From: Bacillota bacterium
GTDB taxonomy: Bacteria > Bacillota > Clostridia > Christensenellales > Pumilibacteraceae
Direction of reading: 5' to 3'
DNA: 64,000 bases
Assembly: GCA_009779975.1 (NCBI GenBank)
Contig: WRAY01000001.1
Span: 1-64,000, forward strand
Position numbers and translations under genes: made by a program. The notes beneath the pieces are model-generated. The model ran no database searches, was not told the origin of the DNA, and saw only the letters and a program-made list of their open reading frames with translations. Each line of letters opens with the position of its first letter. Position 1 is the first letter of the stretch. Positions 32,728 to 39,878 of the stretch are shown here, piece after piece.

Positions 32728-33459
32728 ATGAAAAAACTTCTTTATTTATTTTTTTTAATTATTTTTTTGTTATCGGTTGTTGGCTTTTCTTCAACATCAG
32801 TTTCCGCAAATACTTTAACTTTTGCTCGCCTTACAACAAATGCTTCTATGTTTAGTGAGCAAAATGAAACATCAAAAATCGTCACATTACCCGAAACTTA
32901 TTTTGTCATCGTTTTGGGAGATGCGACTGAGAGTGGATTTATTAGAGTCAGTTATCTTGACCTTGTCGGCTATGTTCGCTTTAGTGATGTTGAGGTTGTC
33001 GGATTTGAGCCAAGACCCCGCCATCACACTGCAACTTTCACAACAACTCAATTTTATGATTCTGAATATGTTAATTTAAGAATTTCCCCAAATCAAAACA
33101 GTCAAAGCGTTGCCCAAATTGCAACAGGAGAAGAGTTGTTTTTCTATGGAACTATTGAAGGCTCATCACTCTTTGGAAATAATCAATGGTTTAAAGTTCG
33201 CTATGAAAATAATGACGGAGCAATGTTTCGAGGCTATTTGAATTATCATCACGGAACACCGAGTGAAATTGTGCCAAACAACTATGAAATTGTCCCCCCT
33301 CCGCAAATTCCAAATCCTCCGGTTATACCGGGGGAAGAATTTTATACAAACCTCTTTATCGCAATATTCATCATCGCCCTGTCTATCCCTGCTGTCTTTA
33401 TTATGTTCTTGCTATTCAAAAAAAAGCAGCCGGTCTCAAGAGAACCGAGAAGTTTTTAA
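32728..33459 (+). CDS. Exported SH3-domain protein with C-terminal membrane anchor
   Basis: 243 residues. Signal peptide (about 1-28, ending SVSANT), two SH3b-like modules (TTNASMFSEQNETSKIV; YVNLRISPNQNSQSVAQIAT), a Pro-rich linker, then a transmembrane helix and KKKQP at the end. Bacterial SH3 modules bind cell-wall peptides, so this likely sits on the outer face of the membrane touching the wall. It is divergent from the terminase. No ribosome binding site; a TATAAT lies three bases before the ATG. Confidence 0.75.
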   Translation: MKKLLYLFFLIIFLLSVVGFSSTSVSANTLTFARLTTNASMFSEQNETSKIVTLPETYFVIVLGDATESGFIRVSYLDLVGYVRFSDVEVVGFEPRPRHHTATFTTTQFYDSEYVNLRISPNQNSQSVAQIATGEELFFYGTIEGSSLFGNNQWFKVRYENNDGAMFRGYLNYHHGTPSEIVPNNYEIVPPPQIPNPPVIPGEEFYTNLFIAIFIIALSIPAVFIMFLLFKKKQPVSREPRSF

Positions 33460-33755
33460 TTTTTCAGTTGTAATAATCCTTTATATTCCCTCTCTAGTCT
33501 GTCTTCGTCAAATCTTAATTCTATCAGGACGCAAGATGCTTTTAAAATAAGTTTGTCAAACCGCCTTAGCATTGAACTTTTGTTTATGCCTTTTTCTCTT
33601 GCAATATCGCTCAAAAATTGACGCTTGTCCAAAACAATTTGAAACAATTCTTTTTCGTCCTCGTCAAAACAATTCATTATTTCATTGAACATTACTTTTA
33701 AGTTGCAAAGTCTTACTTTTTTATTAAGAAGGTCAAGAATTTTTTCACACACCAA
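33456..33755 (-). CDS. Small sigma-factor-like HTH protein
   Basis: 99 residues from a TTG. FDEDEKELFQIVLDKRQFLS and DIAREKGINKSSMLRRFDKL resemble sigma-70 region 4 (helix-turn-helix). No region 2. It could be a phage late-gene activator for the downstream packaging genes, which are on the same strand. It overlaps the SH3 gene end by four bases and follows a 33-residue frame. Confidence 0.6.
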   Translation of the reverse strand: MVCEKILDLLNKKVRLCNLKVMFNEIMNCFDEDEKELFQIVLDKRQFLSDIAREKGINKSSMLRRFDKLILKASCVLIELRFDEDRLEREYKGLLQLKN

Positions 33756-33766
33756 TTGAGTCTCAC

Positions 33767-33868
33767 TTACATATCTTTAGTGTGAGTTTCAATTTTGTAA
33801 CGAAGTGCTTTCTCTGCATCTTCAAGTGATGATTGAATTTTATATATTGCAATGACCCAATGTTTCAT
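33767..33868 (-). CDS. Possible 33-aa phage-region peptide
   Basis: ATG 33868 opens MKHWVIAIYKIQSSLEDAEK and ends KIETHTKDM at TAA. The sequence is helical and has ordinary codon use. The stop lies 12 bases before the sigma-like gene, suggesting an operon. No ribosome binding site. Too short for family recognition. Confidence 0.4.
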   Translation of the reverse strand: MKHWVIAIYKIQSSLEDAEKALRYKIETHTKDM

Positions 33869-33994
33869 AATTTTTAACACATAACAATAGCTAAAATTAA
33901 TTTTTAAAAATTGACATTCGTTATGCACTCTACATTAATATTATACCATATTAATAGAGACACCTGTATGTCACATTTAAAAAAAGTTGCACGC

Positions 33995-34085
33995 TATAAC
34001 GGGACAGTTTTTTAAAAAAATTTAACAACTTTTGGTGACTTAAACTAATTTGTGGTAAAATTTAATAAGAAACTGTCTCGTTATA
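33995..34085. repeat. 91-bp MITE-like element
   Basis: TATAACGGGACAGTTTTTTA (33995-34014) and TAAGAAACTGTCTCGTTATA (34066-34085) are inverted at 18 of 20 positions. The interior is AT-rich, with no frame. A family A stem, GGCGGTCA/TGACCGCC, follows at 34096-34112. Nothing else is visible in 33869-34166. Confidence 0.7.
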
Positions 34086-34166
34086 AAAACAAATAGGCGG
34101 TCACTGACCGCCCAAGAAAATTTAAAAAAAATATCTATCCCTCACTTTTAGTCTTTCATTCACTTT

Positions 34167-35492
34167 TTACTTATTTTTACTTCCCTTTCCGCTTTTTAGT
34201 TCATATTTTCCAATGTCAACAATGAATATTTTTTCATCCTTTTTCTTTTTTTCTTCAATTGCTATTTCAAATAGTTTTTCCAAAATATCTTGATAAGTCA
34301 TGTTTGGAAAAAGATAGTTTGAAAATGAGCCGGGGATTGTGTTTATTTCGTTGACAAAAATTTCACCGTCTTTGGATTTTAAAAAATCAACTCTTGCAAT
34401 GCCGCTGCAATCGAGAGCAGCAAATGCTTTTTTTGCCATGTCTTTTATTTGTTGAGTTTCTTCTTCACTGATTTTTGCCGGAAACTCTCTCTTTGAGCCT
34501 GCGTTTTTTGAATTATATTTATCATCAAAAGTCAGAAACTCATTCCATGATATTGGCTTTTCTATTTCACTTACAATTAAGTGGGGAACGGGGTCGGTCG
34601 AATTTGTTTGATTTTTTGCGGTAGTACTTGTAGGGGACGGCGCCCTCGCCGTCCCGCTGTCGTTCCCCGAGCCACTCTCATTCGGGACGGCGAGGGCGCC
34701 GTCCCCTACAATCTGCCCGTCAAAACCACTCTCACAATCCCGATTCTCGACATCCGATTCCCCATCACCCAGTCCCCAATCCCTAGTCCCCAAAACAGCA
34801 CAATTATATTCCGAAAAATTAGTCAATGCCCTTTCAACCAAGACCCTATCGTCGAATGCATATGCAACTTCTAGGGCAGTTTTTAACTCCTCTTCATTTT
34901 TAGCAATACTTATTCCGATAGAAGAGCCAAGGTTTGAGGGTTTTATTATTAGGGGAAATTTGATTGAGTTTGGAGTTGTTGAGGAGTTGTTTTTCTCACC
35001 CTCAACTTCACACTTCACACTCCACACTCCACACTCCACGCAGTTAAGCCCTGCCTCTTTAAACAGTTTTTTCATCGTTATTTTGTCCATTGAGTTTGCA
35101 CTTGCTCGAACTTTACTCCCTGTATAGGCAATACCTGACATTTCCAATAATCCTTGCAAAGTGCCGTCCTCACCGAAAGTGCCGTGAGTTGCCAGTAGTG
35201 CGACATCAATTTTGTTGATTTTTCTCCCATATTTTGAAAATAAAAAAGGACTGGATGGGCGAAAATGCACCTCTTTCCCTCTCACTTTTTTCTTGTTTTT
35301 AAAAACATTGATATTGTCAAATTTTTTGCTGACAAGAAATTTTCCGCTTTGGGTTATGTAGATTGGCACAACTTTGTGAGAAGTTTTTTTCAGAGCATTT
35401 AATGCTTCAAATGCCGTGATGATGCTAATATTATGTTCAGGGCTTTTTGAGCCGAAGAGAAGAGCAATATTTAGAGAAGTAGTTCTATTCAT
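34167..35492 (-). CDS. ddl: D-alanine--D-alanine ligase with repeat insertions
   Basis: 441 residues from ATG 35492; the in-frame TTG further up lies in a family B repeat. Signature phrases: LLFGSKSPEHNIS, THGTFGEDGTLQGLLEMSGI (peptide-binding loop), PLIIKPSNLGSSIGISIA (ATP grasp) and FVNEINTIPGSFSNYLFP (metal and ligase site). It joins two D-Ala for peptidoglycan. Normal Ddl proteins are about 350-370 residues; the excess is two repeat-encoded inserts, one of about 20 residues after NCVEC and one of about 70 after CAVLGT. The catalytic parts flank them intact. Confidence 0.9.
   Translation of the reverse strand: MNRTTSLNIALLFGSKSPEHNISIITAFEALNALKKTSHKVVPIYITQSGKFLVSKKFDNINVFKNKKKVRGKEVHFRPSSPFLFSKYGRKINKIDVALLATHGTFGEDGTLQGLLEMSGIAYTGSKVRASANSMDKITMKKLFKEAGLNCVECGVWSVKCEVEGEKNNSSTTPNSIKFPLIIKPSNLGSSIGISIAKNEEELKTALEVAYAFDDRVLVERALTNFSEYNCAVLGTRDWGLGDGESDVENRDCESGFDGQIVGDGALAVPNESGSGNDSGTARAPSPTSTTAKNQTNSTDPVPHLIVSEIEKPISWNEFLTFDDKYNSKNAGSKREFPAKISEEETQQIKDMAKKAFAALDCSGIARVDFLKSKDGEIFVNEINTIPGSFSNYLFPNMTYQDILEKLFEIAIEEKKKKDEKIFIVDIGKYELKSGKGSKNK
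34576..34800. repeat. Nested palindromic insert within ddl
   Basis: Core: TGTAGGGGACGGCGCCCTCG to 34655 and its exact reverse complement at 34684-34710 (27-bp arms, a family A pair). Outside it, GTGGGGAACGGGG (34579-34591) faces TCCCCAATCCCTAGTCCCCA (34773-34794). So a family A element sits within a GGGGA/TCCCC element, all read in frame. A second insert, CACTTCACACTCCACACTCC, lies near 35010-35040. Confidence 0.85.
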
Positions 35493-35541
35493 AATACTAC
35501 TTATATATGCTTTTGCTCGGCGAAAAGTGAGAAAATAAGTG

Positions 35542-35573
35542 AAAAGTGAGGACAAGTATTTTTCCTCACTTTT
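35542..35573. repeat. Family B hairpin between dehydrogenase gene and ddl
   Basis: AAAAGTGAGGA (35542-35552) and TCCTCACTTTT (35563-35573) are exact complements. May act as a terminator after the dehydrogenase gene. Confidence 0.6.
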
Positions 35574-35597
35574 TACTTTTCACCTATTACTTTTTAT

Positions 35598-36626
35598 CTA
35601 AAATTTAACAATTGCTCCGACAAACCTATCTTGAGTTTTTTTCAACTCCGCAATCACTTTATCAACTTCCGAAAATCCAACTTCTTTTGTTATTAGGTTT
35701 TTTATCTTCACGCTTTTGTTTGCCAAAAGATTTATCGCACTAACTAAATGACGAAAGCCGTCAGGCACTCCATAGACGCTGAGTGATTTTTCAATGATTA
35801 CATTAAAATTTTTGAGCGGCACACTGACATCAATTGCTGCTTCATTTTTTCCGAGCATCCCGAAAACGCATCTGGCATTCTTTTGGACAAATTTCAAAAC
35901 TCTCAAAAAATGAGCATCGTGATAAGAAGTAATAATTGCCTTTTCAGCCATTCTTCCGCCGGTTGCTTTCAATATCTTTGAACTTATGTCATCTTCAGCA
36001 CTGTTTATCGCATAGTAAACCCCATCTTCGCTCGCTTTTTGAAGCCTGTCTGCTCTTGTGTCAATCAAAATCGGCACTGCCTGATAGTAGAGTGCGAGAT
36101 GAGCGCACAACATCCCTTCGCAGTTTGCTCCGACAATAACAACATGCTCGCCCTTTTGAACTTTCAGTTTTGAAAAAATATTCAAAGCATGAGCAACATA
36201 CTCAATAAAAACCGCATCGTTATCTGAAACATTTTCAGGTAACTTTATAAGTTGTCTTTCCGTTATGTTGACAAAATCGCTTAAAACTCCATCTGTGTTT
36301 TCCGACAATATTTTCAAATTTGAACACAAATGCTCATTGTCGTTTTCGCATTCAAAACACTCTTTGCAAACAAAATACGGACTAACCAAAACTCTGTCAC
36401 CACGAACAAAATTAGTGACACTCTCATGAGTCTCGCTTACCATTCCAACGCCAAGCCTTCCAATAATTTTTGGCTCTGGCTGTATGTTTGATTCAAAAGC
36501 CAAAATATCACTATGCGTTATCAAAGAGTAGTTAAGTTTCACTTTGACCTGCCCTTCTGAAAGTGCTTTTGGCTTCATTTCCTCAAGAACTATTTCCTCA
36601 TGCGAGATAACTTTCCATGCTCTCAT
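35598..36626 (-). CDS. MDR-family (zinc alcohol dehydrogenase-like) protein
   Basis: 342 residues, normal MDR length. The structural zinc site is present (CKECFECENDNEHLC) and the NAD-binding fold follows (VVIVGANCEGMLCAHLAL). The catalytic zinc ligands are missing: the usual ICG(S/T)D motif reads LITHSD and the usual GHE reads GRL. It therefore probably does not act as a classical zinc alcohol dehydrogenase, and may be a zinc-independent oxidoreductase or inactive. Position between ddl and pflA suggests no pathway. Confidence 0.8.
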   Translation of the reverse strand: MRAWKVISHEEIVLEEMKPKALSEGQVKVKLNYSLITHSDILAFESNIQPEPKIIGRLGVGMVSETHESVTNFVRGDRVLVSPYFVCKECFECENDNEHLCSNLKILSENTDGVLSDFVNITERQLIKLPENVSDNDAVFIEYVAHALNIFSKLKVQKGEHVVIVGANCEGMLCAHLALYYQAVPILIDTRADRLQKASEDGVYYAINSAEDDISSKILKATGGRMAEKAIITSYHDAHFLRVLKFVQKNARCVFGMLGKNEAAIDVSVPLKNFNVIIEKSLSVYGVPDGFRHLVSAINLLANKSVKIKNLITKEVGFSEVDKVIAELKKTQDRFVGAIVKF

Positions 36627-36659
36627 AGTAATATTATATTACAAAATAATAAGGATGTC

Positions 36660-36754
36660 AAACATTTCAACGCACAATGTGTAGCACCTAAGCATAATGA
36701 TTGAAAAGAATATTTTAACATTAATTCTAACAATCAATGTGTGTTATGCGTTGA
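36660..36754. repeat. Family D inverted pair
   Basis: TTTCAACGCACAATGTGTAG on the left faces ATCAATGTGTGTTATGCGTT on the right, around an AT-rich centre with AATTCTAACAAT. It lies between the dehydrogenase and pflA genes. Confidence 0.65.
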
Positions 36755-37444
36755 TTAAATACTATTCAATCTTTTCATCACATCTTCACTAGGAGGACTA
36801 ATTCCTTTTAACTTATATTCCATCCCTAGTTTTTTCCACTTTTCCGCACCCAGTGTGTGATATGGCAGCAGTTCAACTTTTTTTGCACCTTCTGCTAATT
36901 TTTTGAGTTTTTTAATTTGTTTTTCATCATCAGTGAGGTTTGGAACAATAACCTGTCTGACATAAAATGTTTTTGAAATAGTTTTTATGTAGTCAAGCAT
37001 TTTGAGCATATTTTCAATCGGCTGCCCTGTTATTTCAAAATATTTGTCAGCATCGGTGTGTTTTATGTCAAAAAGCACAATATCTATTTCATTTAGCACT
37101 CTTTTAACAGCATCAGTCAAAAGAACTGCACCTGATGTGTCAAGACAAACATTAAAACCCTCTTTTTTCAGACCTCGAATTAAGTCAAGCGCCCCCTCTG
37201 CTTGCATAAGCGGCTCTCCGCCCGAAAGCGTTACACCGCCTTTTTCGCCATGATACAACTTATATTTTTTACAAAAAGCAACTATCTCTTGAACGGAATA
37301 ATCTATTCCGCCCTTTGTTGCAATCATGTCAGGGTTGTGACAATAAAAACATTTAATAGGACAACCTTGAAAAAAAACAACTGTCCTGAGTCCCGGCCCG
37401 TCATGAGCACCTAATGTTTCGAATGAGTGAATACGCAACTTCAT
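36755..37444 (-). CDS. pflA: Pyruvate formate-lyase activating enzyme
   Basis: 229 residues, radical SAM. CPIKCFYC is the CxxxCxxC cluster site, followed by the SAM-contact GGEPL (VTLSGGEPLMQ). SFETLGAHDGPGLRTVVFFQ is the family N-terminus. It installs the glycyl radical on PflB. Starts at ATG with GAGG seven bases before. Gene order is pflB then pflA, same strand, 82 bp apart. Confidence 0.95.
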   Translation of the reverse strand: MKLRIHSFETLGAHDGPGLRTVVFFQGCPIKCFYCHNPDMIATKGGIDYSVQEIVAFCKKYKLYHGEKGGVTLSGGEPLMQAEGALDLIRGLKKEGFNVCLDTSGAVLLTDAVKRVLNEIDIVLFDIKHTDADKYFEITGQPIENMLKMLDYIKTISKTFYVRQVIVPNLTDDEKQIKKLKKLAEGAKKVELLPYHTLGAEKWKKLGMEYKLKGISPPSEDVMKRLNSI

Positions 37445-37526
37445 GTTAATACCTCAAAAATCAAAATTACAAATAAGGTCAAATTAATTAATCATCATTT
37501 GTCCTTTGTCCACTGTCCTTTGTAAT
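37445..37526. repeat. Family C-like repeat between pflB and pflA
   Basis: AAAATTACAAATAAGG faces CATTTGTCCTTTGTCCACTG and CCTTTGTAATTT. It fills most of the 82-bp spacer. Confidence 0.5.
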
Positions 37527-39773
37527 TTAAAAAAATGTTCTGTCAAGAACTTCTTGCCTGTGCTTTGTGCTTAAAACTCCGAATCTGACTGCGTATCCGG
37601 ACACTCTAACTGTCAAATTCGGATACTCTTTCGGGGCTTCGTGGGCTTTTTGCAAATCTTCTTTTTTGTGCATATTGACATTAAGATGAAAACCGCCGCT
37701 TTTAAAATAGCCGTCTAAAAGTGCCGAGATATTTTCAAAAATCATTTTTTCATTCTTGCCAAGACTTTTTGGAGCAATCGAAAAAGTGTTTGAAATTCCG
37801 TCTTTGCAGTAGTCATAACTTAGTTTTGCAACCGAGTTGAGTGACGCAAGCGCACCATGTTTTTCTCTGTTGTGATATGGATTTGCCCCGGGAGCAAAAG
37901 GTTCGCCTTCTTTTCTTCCGCAAGGAGTGTTTCCTGTCAATTTTCCATAAACAACATTTGAAGTGATTGTGAGAAGACTTAAAGTATGAATTGCATCACG
38001 ATAGCATGGTGTTTTTTTGAGTGAAGAATAGAAATACTCAACAACTTCTTTTGCAATATCATCAACCCCCTCCTCGTCATTTCCAAAAGTCGGAAACTCA
38101 CCTTCAACAAGATAATCAACGACTATCCCTCTTTCATCAGTTATCGGAGTTACTTTAGCATATTTTATTGCACTAAGACTGTCCGCCAAAACTGAAATTC
38201 CTGCAATTCCGAATGCCATCAGCCTTTCCACTTTTGTGTCGTGAAGTGCCATTTGGACTTTTTCATAGGCATATTTGTCATGCATAAAGTGAATTATATT
38301 CATTGTGTTGACATACTGTTCACACAAATAATCAACACTTTCTAAAAATCTTTTTTTGACTTTTTTATAATCAAGCACTCCCCCGTCTTTTAGCATTTCT
38401 TTGTAATTTGGAGATTCCGGCAAAATTTGGTCGCCTGTCATTTCATCTTTTCCGCCGTTCAAGCACAGCAAAAGAAGTTTAACAATGTTGCATCTTGCCC
38501 CAAAATACTGCATTTGCTTTCCAAGTGTCATAGCAGAAACACAACATGCTATCCCATAATCATCACCAAAAGGCTCTCTCATCAAATCATCATTTTCATA
38601 TTGAACGCTTGAAGTGTCATGAGACACTTTTGCACAATACAATTTGAATTTTTCAGGCAAATCTTTGCTCCAAAGAACCGTCATATTAGGCTCCGGAGCA
38701 GTTTCCAAATTATATAGGGTGTGTAGAAATCTAAACGAAGTTTTTGTAACCATTGTTCGGCCGTCTTCACACATTCCGCCAATTGCCTCAGTAACCCAAG
38801 TCGGGTCTCCGACAAACAAGTCATTATATTCAGGCGTTCTTAAATGTCTTGCCATTCTTAATTTTAGAACGAATTGGTCAATTAACTCTTGTGCTTCGGT
38901 TTCAGTCAAAATTCCGTCTGCAATATCTTTTTCAATGTAGATATCAAAAAATGTTGAAACTCTTCCCAAACTCATCGCAGCACCGTTTGCTTCTTTTATT
39001 GCGCCCAAATAAGCATAGTAAGTCCACTGAACTGCTTCTTTTGCATTTTTGGCAGGATTTGAAATATCATGTCCATACAAAAGCGCCATATCTTTGAGTT
39101 TCCACAAAAACTCTCTTTGGCGATACAACTCCTCTCTCAGCCTAATTCTCTCATCCGACATATACCCATTTCCCATCTCAACAAAATCATTCATTTTTTC
39201 TTCAATAAGTTTATCAACACCATAAAGAGCAACACGCCTATAGTCTCCGATTATTCTCCCTCTTCCATAAGCATCGGGAAGTCCGGTGATAACCCCGTTG
39301 TTTCTAAATTTTTTCATTTCGGGGGTGTAGACTCTATAGACCCCGTCATTGTGAGTGGTTTTGTATTTAAATTGTTCTTCAACCAAATCACTCACTTTGT
39401 GACCATATGCTATCGCACTGGTTCTTGCCATTCTTATTCCGCCGAACGGATTGAGACCCCTTTTTAGCGGCTCATCAGTTTGAAGTCCAACTATAACTTC
39501 ATTTTCTTTGTCCAAATATCCTGCATCATGAGAAAGGACACTAATGACTTTTTCCGAATCAATTTTATAGACTCCTCCTCTCTTCTTTTCCTCATTTAAC
39601 AATTCAAGATACTTGTCCCGAAGAACCGCCGTCTTAGCACTTGCTCCAACCAAAAAATCATGACCGCCTTTATAGGGCGTAAAGTTTTTCACGATAAAAT
39701 GACGAACATCAATTTTGTTCTTCCACTTAGTGCCTTTGAAATTGTCCCAACCTTGGTTTTTATTTTCTTGCAT
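37527..39773 (-). CDS. pflB: Pyruvate formate-lyase
   Basis: 748 residues, standard length. The catalytic Cys pair is in [20 protein letters not shown]. The glycyl-radical loop [13 protein letters not shown] lies near the C-terminus. It converts pyruvate and CoA to acetyl-CoA and formate in anaerobic fermentation. AAGGAG stands before the ATG. With pflA downstream it forms an operon. Confidence 0.97.
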   Translation of the reverse strand: MQENKNQGWDNFKGTKWKNKIDVRHFIVKNFTPYKGGHDFLVGASAKTAVLRDKYLELLNEEKKRGGVYKIDSEKVISVLSHDAGYLDKENEVIVGLQTDEPLKRGLNPFGGIRMARTSAIAYGHKVSDLVEEQFKYKTTHNDGVYRVYTPEMKKFRNNGVITGLPDAYGRGRIIGDYRRVALYGVDKLIEEKMNDFVEMGNGYMSDERIRLREELYRQREFLWKLKDMALLYGHDISNPAKNAKEAVQWTYYAYLGAIKEANGAAMSLGRVSTFFDIYIEKDIADGILTETEAQELIDQFVLKLRMARHLRTPEYNDLFVGDPTWVTEAIGGMCEDGRTMVTKTSFRFLHTLYNLETAPEPNMTVLWSKDLPEKFKLYCAKVSHDTSSVQYENDDLMREPFGDDYGIACCVSAMTLGKQMQYFGARCNIVKLLLLCLNGGKDEMTGDQILPESPNYKEMLKDGGVLDYKKVKKRFLESVDYLCEQYVNTMNIIHFMHDKYAYEKVQMALHDTKVERLMAFGIAGISVLADSLSAIKYAKVTPITDERGIVVDYLVEGEFPTFGNDEEGVDDIAKEVVEYFYSSLKKTPCYRDAIHTLSLLTITSNVVYGKLTGNTPCGRKEGEPFAPGANPYHNREKHGALASLNSVAKLSYDYCKDGISNTFSIAPKSLGKNEKMIFENISALLDGYFKSGGFHLNVNMHKKEDLQKAHEAPKEYPNLTVRVSGYAVRFGVLSTKHRQEVLDRTFF

Positions 39774-39787
39774 AAAACTCCTTGTTT

Positions 39788-39878
39788 AAGTAAAAAGTAA
39801 GTGTTAGATTGAAAAGTATAGGTGAATTTTTTAAATTAATTCTAACAATATTTTTCACATTTCATCTTTCACTTTTAC
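39788..39878. repeat. Family B element
   Basis: AAGTAAAAAGTAAGTG wording at the left and TTCATCTTTCACTTTTACTT at the right, with AATTCTAACAATA between, no GCTATCGCC core. Separates pflB from the ATPase gene. Confidence 0.55.

Noticed and set aside
35493-35555. N-terminal extension of Ddl
   Set aside because: It is read from a family B repeat; ATG 35492 fits the family start.
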